Source: an uncultured Alphaproteobacteria bacterium
GTDB lineage: Bacteria; Pseudomonadota; Alphaproteobacteria; HIMB59; GCA-002718135
Length of the DNA: 45,301 bases
Reading direction: 5' to 3'
Assembly: GCA_902522015.1 (NCBI GenBank)
Contig: CABYTX010000006.1
Location: forward strand, 1-45,301
The notes under the pieces were generated by a model. That model did no database searches and was not told where the DNA came from. It saw only the letters and a list, made by a program, of their open reading frames with translations. Shown piece after piece: positions 1 through 11,249 of this stretch; within the stretch, counting starts at the first letter, position 1; each line of letters begins with the position of its first letter. Position numbers and translations under genes: made by a program.

Positions 1-690
1 CATAACTGCTAAAGTAATCAAAACTGCAAACATTAATGGATAATCAGCACTAATTTTTCCACTATCAAATAAATGCCCTAATCCTTTTCCATGTGGTTCA
101 ATAATCTCCATTAAATTAGTTCCAATAAAAGCAAGTGTCGTTGATACTTTGAGTGCTCCAAAAAATTCAGGTAATGTTTTTGGTAGAGCAATTTTATAAA
201 AAATTTCAAATTTATTTGCACCTAAAGATAAAAGTATGTCCTCATATTCCCTTTCCAAAGTTGATAATCCAATCGAAATTGAAACACAAATGGGGAAAAA
301 TGAAATAAGAATTACAATTATAATTGTATTCATATTGTGCATACCAACAAATATTAATGCAATTACTGGAACTACTGTTGCTTTAGGAATAGCATTAAAA
401 CCAACAAGAATAGGATATAAACCTATTCTAATAGTTTTTGAAAACCCCATCAAAATACCCAAACTTAATCCTACCAAAACAGACAATATTAACCCGACAA
501 CAGTTCTCCAAAAAGTTTCCCAACCGTAGATTAAAAAGAGATGTTTAAATTTCCAAAATGCTGGCCATAAATCTGAAGGGGAAGCCATTTTATAATTTGG
601 CCAATTATTATACCAAACCAAAAATTCCCATAACAAACAAAAAATTAAAAGGCTAAATAAAGGTATAATAAAATTATTGATTCTAATCAT
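1..690 (-). CDS. ABC transporter permease (NMT1/ThiX/SsuC-type), 3' end outside window
   Basis: Minus-strand reading from ATG at 690 gives MIRINNFIIPLFSLLIFCLLWEFLVW...GFNAIPKATVVPVIALIFVGMHN..., hydrophobic with the permease EAA-type region; overlaps the ATPase stop. The plus-strand 97-aa ORF here is antisense. Confidence 0.85.
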   Translation of the reverse strand, partial: MIRINNFIIPLFSLLIFCLLWEFLVWYNNWPNYKMASPSDLWPAFWKFKHLFLIYGWETFWRTVVGLILSVLVGLSLGILMGFSKTIRIGLYPILVGFNAIPKATVVPVIALIFVGMHNMNTIIIVILISFFPICVSISIGLSTLEREYEDILLSLGANKFEIFYKIALPKTLPEFFGALKVSTTLAFIGTNLMEIIEPHGKGLGHLFDSGKISADYPLMFAVLITLAVM

Positions 691-1456
691 TTTTATTCTG
701 AGCTATTTCGATTTGATTTCTAAGTGTTGCAAGTAATTGTGATACTTCAGATGAATATAAATCAGAGATTTTTTTTTCTTCATTAAAATTAGTTTTAACG
801 TCGTATTGTAATGAAGCTGGTCTTCCGGATAAAACAATTACTTGATCAGCTAAATAAACAGCTTCTCTTAAATCATGAGTTATTAAAATACATGTGAAGT
901 CTCTTTCTTTTTTTAATTTGTGCATAACATCCCACAAATCTTCTTTTGTAAATGCATCTAGAGCTGCAAAAGGCTCATCTAAAATTAAGACCTCTGGACT
1001 ATGAACTAAAGATCTACAAAGTGAAACTCTTTGTTTCATCCCACCAGATAATTCAGATGGTAAATTATTTTCAAATTCTTCTAATCCCACTAACTTAAGC
1101 AGATCTAATGCATTCGATCTCTTTTGATTATAAGTCATATTTTTTGATACTATCTCAAGTGGAAGAATTATATTTTTAATTACATTTCTCCATTCTAACA
1201 AAACTGGATTTTGAAAAGCCATTCCTACAGTAGAAAGTGGGGATGTAATTTTTTTATTTGAAATAAAAATACTACCTTGAGTTGGTTTAATTAATCCACT
1301 GACTAATCTAGTTATTGTAGATTTTCCACAACCTGAAGGTCCAACTATAGCAGTAAAACCTTTTCTTTTAATTGATAGGGAAAGATCCTTTAAAACAGGA
1401 AGCATACCTTGTTTAGTTTCATATTGATGAGAAACCTTTTCAATATTGATATGCAT
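683..1456 (-). CDS. ABC transporter ATP-binding protein (SsuB/TauB/ThiZ-like)
   Basis: Walker A GPSGCGKST, signature LSGGMKQR, Walker B VLILDEPFAALD. Confidence 0.93.
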   Translation of the reverse strand: MHINIEKVSHQYETKQGMLPVLKDLSLSIKRKGFTAIVGPSGCGKSTITRLVSGLIKPTQGSIFISNKKITSPLSTVGMAFQNPVLLEWRNVIKNIILPLEIVSKNMTYNQKRSNALDLLKLVGLEEFENNLPSELSGGMKQRVSLCRSLVHSPEVLILDEPFAALDAFTKEDLWDVMHKLKKERDFTCILITHDLREAVYLADQVIVLSGRPASLQYDVKTNFNEEKKISDLYSSEVSQLLATLRNQIEIAQNKND

Positions 1457-1471
1457 AAGTTATGATTAGTA

Positions 1472-1498
1472 TATGGGGTAGAAATAGTCTACCCCATA
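1472..1498 (-). other. Intercistronic stem-loop between binding-protein and ATPase genes
   Basis: Perfect 11-bp inverted repeat TATGGGGTAGA-AATAG-TCTACCCCATA; no T-run follows on the transcribed strand. Confidence 0.8.
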
Positions 1499-1506
1499 AA
1501 AAAATA

Positions 1507-2484
1507 TTAAGGTAAATATTTATCGGTAAAAAATGATGAAATCTCTGGATCAGATGAGAATTCGTATGTTTCTGCTAACTGTCCTAAAGCTTTTTCCATT
1601 CTTGCAATGTCAATATTACCCATACCGTTTTCTTTTACATAATCAGTATTAACATTTCCTTCTATTGCTAGTATCAATCTTCTTGTTTCTAAAGCTAAAT
1701 CAGCAGCTGGATTTCTTTCAACCATACTCTTCACCGCGTCTTCAGGATTTTTCATAGCATCAGCCCATCCTTTAGATACAGCTTTTAAAAAACCTTTAAC
1801 TATTTCAGGATTTGCATCTGCATAATCAGTGTTAACTATTATGGCATTACCATATAATTCTAATCCATAGTTTGCCATCAACATAATTGATATATCATCC
1901 TCAGGAACACCAAGACGAACTAAATTTAAATACATTGAAAATGAAAACCCTGTTATAGCATCAACGTTTTTTTCAGCTAACATCGGTTCTCTTGTTGGGA
2001 AACCTACTGGCTCCACTGTTATATTATCAACATTGATATTATTTGCAGAAGCAAATGGTGGGAATTGTGCCCATGCACCATCAGGTGGTGGCGCACCAAG
2101 AATTTTTCCCTCTAAATCAGATGGAGTTGTAACACCAAGACTTTTTCTTCCAGCAATTGCAAATGGAGGTTTATCATAAACCATCATAACTGCCATAACT
2201 GGCGCTCCAGGATTTTGATCTAAGAATTTGATTAAACTGTTTATATCTGCAAAGCCAATAGGAAAAGCTCCTGTTGCAACCTTTGGAATTGCATCTAAGG
2301 ATCCTTTACCCGCAGATATTTCAACTTCTAAATTTTCTTCACCAAAATGTCCCTTATCTATTGCATAGAAATAAGGTGCACTCGGTCCTTCAAATTTCCA
2401 ATCTAAAGCAAAAGATATTTTAGTATTTGCAAAACTATTGAAAGATAAGAGAACTGAAGTAATAAATATTAAAAATATTTTCAT
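1507..2484 (-). CDS. ABC transporter substrate-binding protein, NMT1/THI5-like
   Basis: Signal peptide, then KISFALDWKFEGPSAPYFYAIDKGHF...; operon with ATPase and permease. Confidence 0.88.
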   Translation of the reverse strand: MKIFLIFITSVLLSFNSFANTKISFALDWKFEGPSAPYFYAIDKGHFGEENLEVEISAGKGSLDAIPKVATGAFPIGFADINSLIKFLDQNPGAPVMAVMMVYDKPPFAIAGRKSLGVTTPSDLEGKILGAPPPDGAWAQFPPFASANNINVDNITVEPVGFPTREPMLAEKNVDAITGFSFSMYLNLVRLGVPEDDISIMLMANYGLELYGNAIIVNTDYADANPEIVKGFLKAVSKGWADAMKNPEDAVKSMVERNPAADLALETRRLILAIEGNVNTDYVKENGMGNIDIARMEKALGQLAETYEFSSDPEISSFFTDKYLP

Positions 2485-2621
2485 TTGATTATACCTCCTA
2501 ATTTAAATCTGAGGTTAGTTTAAATGTGTTTATTTAATAATACGATATAGGCAATTTAGTAATTCTTAAAATGCATACATAAATCTTAAATTTAAAAATA
2601 TAACAAAATCAATTATTTATA

Positions 2622-4175
2622 TTATTCCCACTCAATGGTTCCAGGAGGTTTAGATGTAAAGTCATATAATACTCTGTTAATACCTTTAACATTATTAATT
2701 ATACGAGATGATATTTCTTTTAATTGATTATTTGTAAACATATAAAAATCCGCTGTCATTCCATCCACTGAAGTAATAGCTCTAAGTGAAACAGAGTAAT
2801 TGTATGTTCTTTCATCCCCCATAACACCTACCGATTTTACTGGTAAAAGAACAACAAAAGCTTGCCAAATTTTATTATAAAGATTTTTCTCTTTTAGATA
2901 CTCTATAAAAATATGATCTGCCTCTTGAAGAATTAAGATCTTTTTTTTATCAATTACCCCAGGTATTCGGATTGCTAAACCTGGACCTGGGAAAGGATGT
3001 CTTAAAAGTAAATGTTTATCTATTTTTAATTGCCTTCCAACATTTCTTACCTCATCTTTAAATAATTCTCTTAATGGCTCCACAATTTTTAATTTCATTT
3101 TTTTTGGTAAACCCCCAACATTATGGTGACTTTTGATTTTAGCTGTTGGACCACCAAAAAATGGAATACTTTCTATAATATCTGGATAAAGAGTCCCCTG
3201 CCCTAAATAATCTACATTTGATATTTTTTTAGCTGCTTTATCAAAAACTTCTATAAATGTTTTGCCAATAATTTTTCTTTTTTTCTCTGGATCAGAAACA
3301 TTTTTTAAATTTTTTAAAAAAATATTTGAAGCATTTATTTTAGTAAAGTTTTTGCCAAATTTTTTAGAAAATATTTTTGATACTTCGTTAGCTTCATTTT
3401 TTCTTAGAAGACCGTGATCAACAAAAATACAATAAAGATTTTTGTTAACGGCTTTGCTTAATAAATATGCAGTCACTGTGGAATCTACACCTCCAGACAA
3501 ACCACAGATTATTTTTTTATTCTTAATTTCATTTTTTAATTCTGATACTTTATTTTCAATAAATTTTTGAATTTTGAATTTATTTTTTATATTTACAATA
3601 TTTAAAATAAAATTATTAATTATTTTTGAACCAAAATCTGTATGATAGACCTCAGGATGAAATTGAAGGCAATAAATTTTATTTTTATTATTTTCAATTG
3701 ATGAAATAATTTTATTGTTTGATAAAGATGTTATTGAAAAAAGTTTTGGTATTTTATTGATATTATCTCCATGAGACATCCATACTTTGATTTTTCGTTT
3801 GTTTATTCCTTTAAATAAAAGTGATTTTTTCTTAATATTTATAATAGTGTGACCATACTCTCTATGCGTAGAACGTTTTACTACACCTTTCAAATTTTTG
3901 GTTACTAATTGCATACCATAGCAAATTGCTAAAACTGGTTTTTTCATTTTTAAAATTTCTTGATTTAATTTTGGGGCATTTTTGTCGAGTACTGATCTAG
4001 GTCCTCCAGATAATATAAATGCCGATGGTTTGATTTCATTTAAGATTTTTTTCGTAATTTTATTAAAAGGATAGACAAGACAAAAGACTTCTAACTCTCT
4101 TATTCTTCTAGCTATTAATTGTGTGTATTGAGATCCATAATCTACAATTAAAATAGTTTCTAATTTACTCTTCAT
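2622..4175 (-). CDS. guaA: GMP synthase (glutamine-hydrolysing)
   Basis: GATase motif AICYGMQ, ATP-PPase motif CGLSGGVDSTV, C-terminus SKPPGTIEWE. Confidence 0.97.
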   Translation of the reverse strand: MKSKLETILIVDYGSQYTQLIARRIRELEVFCLVYPFNKITKKILNEIKPSAFILSGGPRSVLDKNAPKLNQEILKMKKPVLAICYGMQLVTKNLKGVVKRSTHREYGHTIINIKKKSLLFKGINKRKIKVWMSHGDNINKIPKLFSITSLSNNKIISSIENNKNKIYCLQFHPEVYHTDFGSKIINNFILNIVNIKNKFKIQKFIENKVSELKNEIKNKKIICGLSGGVDSTVTAYLLSKAVNKNLYCIFVDHGLLRKNEANEVSKIFSKKFGKNFTKINASNIFLKNLKNVSDPEKKRKIIGKTFIEVFDKAAKKISNVDYLGQGTLYPDIIESIPFFGGPTAKIKSHHNVGGLPKKMKLKIVEPLRELFKDEVRNVGRQLKIDKHLLLRHPFPGPGLAIRIPGVIDKKKILILQEADHIFIEYLKEKNLYNKIWQAFVVLLPVKSVGVMGDERTYNYSVSLRAITSVDGMTADFYMFTNNQLKEISSRIINNVKGINRVLYDFTSKPPGTIEWE

Positions 4176-4764
4176 GCAATCTAAATCCTCTTGATATTAT
4201 AAATATTTCACTTGATTCTTGTCTTGATGATTTTGGCTTAAAATACTCAACTTTATCAAAAATTTTTTTAAGCATCTTTATAATTTCCTTTTCTTCCTCT
4301 CCCTTCCAAATTTTGAATATAAATGATCCTTGTTTTTTTAATATTATTTCTAATCTGTCTATAACTTCATATATTAATTGACTTATCCTGAGATGATCTG
4401 TTGATTGATGACCAGTTGTATTAGGAGCTACATCTGATAAAACCAAATCAAATTTATTTTTTAAATTAGTAAAATTAAATTTTAAAAAATCCTCTCTATA
4501 GAAAGCTATACGTTGATTATTCATTTTCATATCTAATAAATCAAAACAGGTTATATTAGTTTTTAAATTGTAATTTAGGATGACTTGAGTCCAACCACCT
4601 GGAGAAGATCCAAGCTCTAGTATTTCTCTAGAGTGTTCAATTATTTTATATTTTTGCTCAATCTCTTCTAGTTTAAACGCAGCTCGATTTATATACCCTA
4701 ACTGTTTAGCCTTCTTTACAAACTGATCATTTTTTTGTCTATTAACCCAGTTTTTTGATTTCAT
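4165..4764 (-). CDS. rlmE: 23S rRNA (uridine-2'-O-)-methyltransferase RlmE
   Basis: KKAKQLGYINRAAFKLEEIEQKY, LGSSPGGWTQV, DLVLSDVAPNTTG. Start moved to internal ATG (MKSKNWVNRQ). Confidence 0.93.
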   Translation of the reverse strand: MKSKNWVNRQKNDQFVKKAKQLGYINRAAFKLEEIEQKYKIIEHSREILELGSSPGGWTQVILNYNLKTNITCFDLLDMKMNNQRIAFYREDFLKFNFTNLKNKFDLVLSDVAPNTTGHQSTDHLRISQLIYEVIDRLEIILKKQGSFIFKIWKGEEEKEIIKMLKKIFDKVEYFKPKSSRQESSEIFIISRGFRLHEE

Positions 4765-4833
4765 AAAAGATAATAAAGCTAACAAAAAATTGTTTTTTAA
4801 TCACTTTAATATATATTACATGTACGAAATTTA

Positions 4834-6075
4834 ATGAAAAGATCAATATTTATAGCCTTCATAATACTTGCCGCTGTTGTTGGATGGATTGGTTCCGGTC
4901 AATTTACAAATAATGTTGTTGCGCAAGACGATGATACAGAAACTAGCACTGAAACAGAAACTTCAAATTCACAAGATACAAGAAATAATGATAATGAAGA
5001 ATTTACATTTTCTGTTGAAACAAAGATATTTACTTCCAGTTTAATAGATCAATCTATTGAATTGCAAGGTCAAACTATTCATAATAAAAAAATTGATGTT
5101 AAATCTGAAACATCTGGCAACATAGATAATATTCAATTTGCAAGAGGAGATAGAGTATCTCTAAATGCTGAAATGATTACAATCTCACTAGAAGATAGAA
5201 ATGAAAAGCTTTCTAGTGCAAAAAAAGATTTAGAAAGACTTAATAAAGAATTAATTTTAAATGAAAAAAACAGAGATAATCTACTTAGACAAAATGTTGA
5301 GAGAATTGAATTGTATGAAATTGAATATGCATCTGCAAAACAACTTATTGATAAAGGTTTAAGTTCAAAATCAAAATTAAGTTTAGCATCTTTTAATCTT
5401 GCCAATGCGCAAGCGGATAGAGAAGATATTAAAATAAAATTTGAATCTACCTTAGCAAACCTTGAAGCTCAAATTTCAAATGTAAAATCAATTTTAAAGA
5501 ATATAAAACTAGATATAGAAAAAACTACTATCAAGGCACCATTTGATGGAATTATTTCAGAAAAGATGGTTGAGGAAACTGAATTTATCTCAATTGGTAC
5601 TCCCCTATTTACTATAATTGATTTAGACCCTATCAAGATTGAAGGTTATTTATCTGAATTTGATGTAAATAAAGTGAGTGTTGGTACTAAAGCTTTAATT
5701 GAAGATAGTAATGGTATTAAAAAAAATGGAATAATATCTTTTATTTCTCCATCAGCCGAAACTAGTACTAGAACATTCGAAATTACGATTGAAGCTGATA
5801 ACAAAGATCTCTCTTATAAAAGTGGAATAACAACTAAAATTATTATCAAAGGTTCAGAACTTAAAGCTCACAAAATACCACCTTCTATACTAACTTTATT
5901 AGACGATGGGACCGTAGGTGTTAAAGCTGTAGATAATGATAATAAGGTTATATTCTATCCGACCAAAACAATTAAGGATACAATAGACGGCATGTGGGTT
6001 TCTGGATTACCCGAGAAAGTAAATTTAATTGTAAGTGGTCAAGAATATATAAGTATTGGTGAAACAATAAACTAA
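4834..6075 (+). CDS. RND efflux periplasmic adaptor (HlyD/MFP family)
   Basis: N-terminal TM, coiled-coil, TTIKAPFDGIISEKMVEETEFISIGTPLFTI lipoyl/barrel motifs; adjacent RND permease. Confidence 0.92.
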   Translation: MKRSIFIAFIILAAVVGWIGSGQFTNNVVAQDDDTETSTETETSNSQDTRNNDNEEFTFSVETKIFTSSLIDQSIELQGQTIHNKKIDVKSETSGNIDNIQFARGDRVSLNAEMITISLEDRNEKLSSAKKDLERLNKELILNEKNRDNLLRQNVERIELYEIEYASAKQLIDKGLSSKSKLSLASFNLANAQADREDIKIKFESTLANLEAQISNVKSILKNIKLDIEKTTIKAPFDGIISEKMVEETEFISIGTPLFTIIDLDPIKIEGYLSEFDVNKVSVGTKALIEDSNGIKKNGIISFISPSAETSTRTFEITIEADNKDLSYKSGITTKIIIKGSELKAHKIPPSILTLLDDGTVGVKAVDNDNKVIFYPTKTIKDTIDGMWVSGLPEKVNLIVSGQEYISIGETIN

Positions 6076-6080
6076 TCTAA

Positions 6081-9000
6081 ATGAAAATAAATATTATAGA
6101 CTATGCAATTAGCCATTCCCGAGTTTTTATGGGAATACTTATTTTTATAATTTTTTCAGGTGCATCTACTTATATCACAATGCCTAAAGAATCATCTCCT
6201 GATGTAAGCATACCAATAGTTTATATTTCACTAAGTCAAAATGGTATTTCTGCACAAGACTCTGAAAGGCTTTTAGTTAAACCAATTGAAGACGAAGTTA
6301 AAACTGTTGAAGGAGTAAGAGAAGTAAGATCAACGGCTTATTCAGGCGGAGGTAATGTTTTATTAGAATTTGATGCTGGTTTTGACTCTGATCAAGCTAT
6401 GGTTGATATTAGGGATAAAGTTGATAGAGCCAAGGGTGATCTACCTAGTGAAGCAGATGAACCAACAGTTAACGAAGTAAATATAAGTACGTTTCCTATC
6501 CTTTCTATTTCTTTAAGTGGAGATGTGCCTAATAGAACACTTCAAGATTTAGCTGATATTTTGCAAGATGATATAGAAACAATTCCTAGTGTTTTAGAAG
6601 CTAAAATAGGCGGTAAAAGAAATGAACAAGTTGATATACTAATTAATCCAACTGCAGTTGATAGCTATGGTATCAATCTTGAGAGTCTTATTAATATTGT
6701 TAGAGAAAATAATAAAATGGTATCTGCTGGTGGTCAAGACACTGGTGACGGAAGTTTTGATATTAAAGTTCCAGGTTTATACGAAACTATTGAAGATGTA
6801 TTAAATACTCCTGTTAAAACTAACGGAGATTCAGTTATTACTTTCAGGGATATTGCTGAAGTTAAAAGAACATTTGAAGATAGGCAATCTTATGCAAATG
6901 TAAATGGATCTAATTCAATAACTATTGATGTTTCTAAAAGAATTGGAGAAAATATTATTAATACTATTGAAGAAGTAAAAAGAATAACTGCAATTACTGC
7001 TAAAAGTTTTCCTGAAAATGTTGAAATTTCTTTTGGCAATGATCAATCAAAAGGAATTAAAACTATGTTAAATAGTCTGCAAAACAATGTCATAGCAGCT
7101 ATAATCCTTGTTTTAATTATTATTTTAGGAGCATTAGGAGTTAGGTCTGGTTTATTAGTTGGTGTATCTATTCCAGGATCGTTTTTATCAGGTTTATTAG
7201 CTCTTTCTGTAATGGGTTTTACTATTAATATAGTTGTATTATTTGCTCTAATTTTATCTGTAGGACTATTAGTCGATGGAGCAATTGTTGTTGTTGAATA
7301 TGCAGATAGAAAAATGAAAGAAGGACTTGGTGTAAAAGATGCTTTCGCAAATGCATCAAAAAAAATGTCACTACCAATTATATCATCGACTGCAACTACC
7401 CTGGCAGCCTTTCTACCTTTAATATTCTGGCCTGGTATAGCTGGTGAATTTATGAAATATTTACCAATAACACTTATATGTGTTCTTATTTCTTCTTTGT
7501 TTATGGCACTACTGTTTGTCCCAGTTTTAGGATCTATTTTAAATACTGTTTCAAGAATACTTCTCCAATTTATTGTACCATTACTAATATCATTAATTTT
7601 TTACAATCTATTATCTTATGGATTTGGATTATTAAATCTTGAAAGATTTAGTTTATTTATAACAATTGGAAAATATTTACTGAGCTTCGCTTTATTTATA
7701 TTTGTATTTATAAGAATTATACCAAGAGTTTATAAAATTTCAGAAAATGTAAATTCTACAGATAAATTAGTTTCTAAAAATGCAAAAATCTTATCTTCAG
7801 AATCAAATGAACCTGTTTTAAACGTAACTGGTTTTGTTGGATTTTATGCAAAAGTATTAAACTTCTTATTATTTCATCCTTTAAAGGTGATGATTAGTGC
7901 TTTAGTAATATTAGTTGCTGTAAACTACACCTATACTCAAGTTGGAGAAGGTGTAGAATTTTTCCCAGATGTTGAGCCAGATCTTGCAAAAATCGTAGTC
8001 TTTGCAAGAGGTAATCTCTCAGTTGAAGAAAAAAAAGATTATGTATCAAGAGTTGAGAATATTATTTTAAAGCTTCAATCCGAAAGACAAGAATTTAAAA
8101 ATATTTATTCTTTAAGTGGAAATGTAAGTGAACAATCAGAGGCATCAGAAGACTTTATTGGGTCAATAAGTTTGGAATATACAGATTGGGATAAAAGAAG
8201 AAAATCAAAAGTAATTCTTGCAGAAATTTTGGAAGCCACAAAAAGCATCAATGGGATTAAAGTAGAGTCAAGAGAACAACAAGGTGGTCCTGGTGAAGGT
8301 AAACCAATTAACATTAAATTAACCAGTGATAATAAGCAACTTTTAATAGCTGAAGGAATTAAGCTTAAAAAATTCATGGATAGTTATCCAAAGTTAATGA
8401 ATGTAGAAGATAATTTACCAGCACCTGGGATAGAATGGGAAATTAATGTAGATAGAAAACAAGCTTCTAAGTTTGGAGCTAACATTACATCAATTGGTAA
8501 TGTAATTAAACTTGCAACAAACGGTCTTAAACTTGGTGAATATAGACCTGATGATAGTAATGAAAGTATACCACTTTATCTTCGTTATCCAAACGAAGGA
8601 AGAACATTGGATAGAATTGATAACTTAAGAGTAACTACTTCAAATGGTTTAGTTCCAATATCCAATTTTGTAGAAATTGTTCCAAATAGCAGAACAGGAA
8701 ATATAATTAGAGTAGATTCAAAAAATGCTATAAATATTCAGGCAGATGTAGAGCCTGGAACTTATCCTGACGGAAAAGTAAAAGAACTTGAGTACGTATT
8801 AGGAATTTCAGATACTGCTCCGTCTTGGAGAGGAAGAACTTTAGATTTACCTCGTTATGAATTAGATAACAAAGTAAGGGCTGAACTTATTGGAGAAAAT
8901 GAAGATCAAAAAGAAGCTCAAGAATTTTTAACAGGAGCTTTTGGTGTAGCTTTATTTTTAATGCTAATGATACTTCTATTGCAGTTTAATAGTTTTTATA

Positions 9001-9476
9001 GTGCATTCTTAATTCTTTTTGCAGTAGTAATGTCCACAGCTGGTGTTTTTATAGGTCTAATGGTAACAGCACAGCCGTTTGGTATTGTTATGTCAGGAGT
9101 TGGGGTAATTGCTCTTGCTGGAATAGTTGTAAATAATAATATTATATTGATTGATACATTTGATTTTTTAAAGACTAAAACATCTAGTATTAGAGAAGCC
9201 ATTATCAAAACAGGGGCACAGAGACTGAGACCAGTTTTACTTACAACAACTACAACAGTACTAGGATTATTACCAATGGTTACAATGACAAATGTAGACT
9301 TCATATCTAGAGAAATAACCAGAGGTTCGCCAGATACCCAGTGGTGGGTTCAATTATCAACAGCTATAGTATTTGGACTACTTTTTGCTACATTTCTGAC
9401 ATTAGTAGTAACACCATCAGCATTAATGTTTAGAGAAAACATTAAGAATTGGTATAAGAATAAAATTTCTAGTTAA
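6081..9476 (+). CDS. RND efflux transporter permease (AcrB/HAE1-like)
   Basis: 1131 aa; MPKESSPDVSIPIVYIS, SVGLLVDGAIVVVEYADRKM, C-terminal RLRPVLLTTTTTVLGLLPM. Confidence 0.95.
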   Translation: MKINIIDYAISHSRVFMGILIFIIFSGASTYITMPKESSPDVSIPIVYISLSQNGISAQDSERLLVKPIEDEVKTVEGVREVRSTAYSGGGNVLLEFDAGFDSDQAMVDIRDKVDRAKGDLPSEADEPTVNEVNISTFPILSISLSGDVPNRTLQDLADILQDDIETIPSVLEAKIGGKRNEQVDILINPTAVDSYGINLESLINIVRENNKMVSAGGQDTGDGSFDIKVPGLYETIEDVLNTPVKTNGDSVITFRDIAEVKRTFEDRQSYANVNGSNSITIDVSKRIGENIINTIEEVKRITAITAKSFPENVEISFGNDQSKGIKTMLNSLQNNVIAAIILVLIIILGALGVRSGLLVGVSIPGSFLSGLLALSVMGFTINIVVLFALILSVGLLVDGAIVVVEYADRKMKEGLGVKDAFANASKKMSLPIISSTATTLAAFLPLIFWPGIAGEFMKYLPITLICVLISSLFMALLFVPVLGSILNTVSRILLQFIVPLLISLIFYNLLSYGFGLLNLERFSLFITIGKYLLSFALFIFVFIRIIPRVYKISENVNSTDKLVSKNAKILSSESNEPVLNVTGFVGFYAKVLNFLLFHPLKVMISALVILVAVNYTYTQVGEGVEFFPDVEPDLAKIVVFARGNLSVEEKKDYVSRVENIILKLQSERQEFKNIYSLSGNVSEQSEASEDFIGSISLEYTDWDKRRKSKVILAEILEATKSINGIKVESREQQGGPGEGKPINIKLTSDNKQLLIAEGIKLKKFMDSYPKLMNVEDNLPAPGIEWEINVDRKQASKFGANITSIGNVIKLATNGLKLGEYRPDDSNESIPLYLRYPNEGRTLDRIDNLRVTTSNGLVPISNFVEIVPNSRTGNIIRVDSKNAINIQADVEPGTYPDGKVKELEYVLGISDTAPSWRGRTLDLPRYELDNKVRAELIGENEDQKEAQEFLTGAFGVALFLMLMILLLQFNSFYSAFLILFAVVMSTAGVFIGLMVTAQPFGIVMSGVGVIALAGIVVNNNIILIDTFDFLKTKTSSIREAIIKTGAQRLRPVLLTTTTTVLGLLPMVTMTNVDFISREITRGSPDTQWWVQLSTAIVFGLLFATFLTLVVTPSALMFRENIKNWYKNKISS

Positions 9477-9501
9477 ATTTTTTCTAATAAACATTAAATT
9501 T

Positions 9502-10053
9502 ATGACTATTAAATCTATTACTGTCTATTGCTCATCTTCAGATAAATTAAGTAATAAATATTATCAAGATGCAGAAGAAATTAGCAAATTAATATCATCA
9601 TTTAAAATAAATATTGTCTACGGTGGGGCAAAAGTTGGTATTATGGGTGTGGTTGCTAAGACAGCAAAAAAATATAAAAATATAGTTACGGGAGTTATTC
9701 CAAATTTTTTATCTGAGAGAGAAATAATTTTTGAAAATATAGATGAATTAAAAATAGTGGATAATATGTCTGAAAGAAAAAAGTTACTATTTGAGTTAGG
9801 TGATGCGTATTTAGCATTACCTGGAGGAACAGGTACTTTAGAAGAAATAGTAGAAGTTGTATCTTGGAAAGTAATGGGGATTCATAATAAGCCAATAATA
9901 TTTTTTAATAAAAATAATTTCTGGGATAATCTATTTCAGCAATTTAAATTTTTTGAAGATGAAAATTTTTCAAATAAAAATTTACAAAACAGTTTTCACA
10001 TTATAGATACGGTTGATCAATTAAAAAATATATTAATTAAATGGCAAAAATAA
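9502..10053 (+). CDS. LOG family / TIGR00730 Rossmann-fold protein
   Basis: [11 protein letters not shown] and PGGTGTLEE motifs. Confidence 0.92.
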   Translation: MTIKSITVYCSSSDKLSNKYYQDAEEISKLISSFKINIVYGGAKVGIMGVVAKTAKKYKNIVTGVIPNFLSEREIIFENIDELKIVDNMSERKKLLFELGDAYLALPGGTGTLEEIVEVVSWKVMGIHNKPIIFFNKNNFWDNLFQQFKFFEDENFSNKNLQNSFHIIDTVDQLKNILIKWQK

Positions 10054-11249
10054 AAGTTAAAAACCCTGTAGTTGAAATGGATGGAGATGAAATGACCAGA
10101 ATCATCTGGGAGTACATCAAAGAACAATTAATTTTGCCCTATATTGATATAGATATCAAATATTTTGATCTTGGAGTGATTAAAAGAGATGAGACAAATG
10201 ATCAAATCACAATAGATGCTGCCGAGGCGGTGAAAAAATATGGTGTAGGAATAAAATGTGCAACAATTACTCCTGATGAAAATCGAGTAGAGGAATTCAA
10301 ATTAAAACAAATGTGGCGTTCTCCCAATGGAACAATAAGAAATATACTGGGAGGAACAATATTTAGACAGCCAATTATATGCAAAAATGTTCCAAGAATA
10401 ATTACAAACTGGAATCATCCAATTGTAGTTGCTAGACATGCCTTTGGTGATCAATATAGAGCGACTGACACATTAATTAATAAACCAGGAACTCTTAAAA
10501 TGGTTTTTGAACCTAAAGATGGATCTGAAGGATTTACAAAAGATGTATATGAATTTGAAAAACCTGGTGTGGCCCTATCAATGTATAATTTAGATAATTC
10601 AATTAAAGACTTTGCTAGAGCTTGTTTTAATTATGGACTTAACCTTGGTTGGCCAGTTTACCTTTCTACTAAAAATACTATTTTAAAAGTCTACGATGGA
10701 AGATTTAAAGATTTATTTCAGGATGTATTTGATACTGAATTTAAAAATAAGTTTAAAGAAAAAGACATAGTTTATGACCATAGATTAATCGATGATATGG
10801 TTGCCTCATCTTTAAAATGGGAAGGTAATTTTATTTGGGCTTGTAAAAATTATGATGGAGATGTTCAATCAGATTCTGTTGCTCAAGGATTTGGATCACT
10901 AGGTTTAATGACAAGTGTGTTAATGACCCCAGATGGTAAAACAGTAGAAGCTGAAGCAGCACATGGAACTGTTACAAGACATTATAGAAATCATCAGAAA
11001 GGTATAGAAACTTCAACTAATCCTATTGCATCAATCTTTGCTTGGACAAGAGGTTTAAGTTTTAGAGGAGAATTTGATGGTAATAATGAATTAATAAATT
11101 TTGCTAAAAAATTAGAAGAAACGTGTATCAAAACTGTAGAAAGTGGTGAAATGACAAAAGATCTGGCAGTATTAATTAACAAAGATCAGAAATGGTTAAA
11201 CACTCAAGATTTTTTAAGCGCAATAAAAAACAATTTTCAAATTAACTAA
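10041..11249 (+). CDS. icd: NADP-dependent isocitrate dehydrogenase
   Basis: [41 protein letters not shown]; full-length dimeric IDH. Confidence 0.97.
   Translation: MAKIKVKNPVVEMDGDEMTRIIWEYIKEQLILPYIDIDIKYFDLGVIKRDETNDQITIDAAEAVKKYGVGIKCATITPDENRVEEFKLKQMWRSPNGTIRNILGGTIFRQPIICKNVPRIITNWNHPIVVARHAFGDQYRATDTLINKPGTLKMVFEPKDGSEGFTKDVYEFEKPGVALSMYNLDNSIKDFARACFNYGLNLGWPVYLSTKNTILKVYDGRFKDLFQDVFDTEFKNKFKEKDIVYDHRLIDDMVASSLKWEGNFIWACKNYDGDVQSDSVAQGFGSLGLMTSVLMTPDGKTVEAEAAHGTVTRHYRNHQKGIETSTNPIASIFAWTRGLSFRGEFDGNNELINFAKKLEETCIKTVESGEMTKDLAVLINKDQKWLNTQDFLSAIKNNFQIN

Noticed and set aside
236-529. Plus-strand 97-aa ORF
   Set aside because: Antisense to a clear minus-strand ABC permease reading frame that continues past the window edge.
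2485-2520. Possible riboswitch or SD-sequestering hairpin upstream of the NMT1-like gene (ACCTC...GAGGT)
   Set aside because: Only about 5 bp with a 13-nt loop; no recognisable TPP riboswitch core, so too weak to claim.
5133-5405. Antisense ORFs inside the HlyD, RND, LOG and icd genes (5133-, 8105-, 8996-, 9695-, 10202-, 10994-)
   Set aside because: Each lies wholly within a strongly supported gene on the other strand; compositions look like shadow frames.
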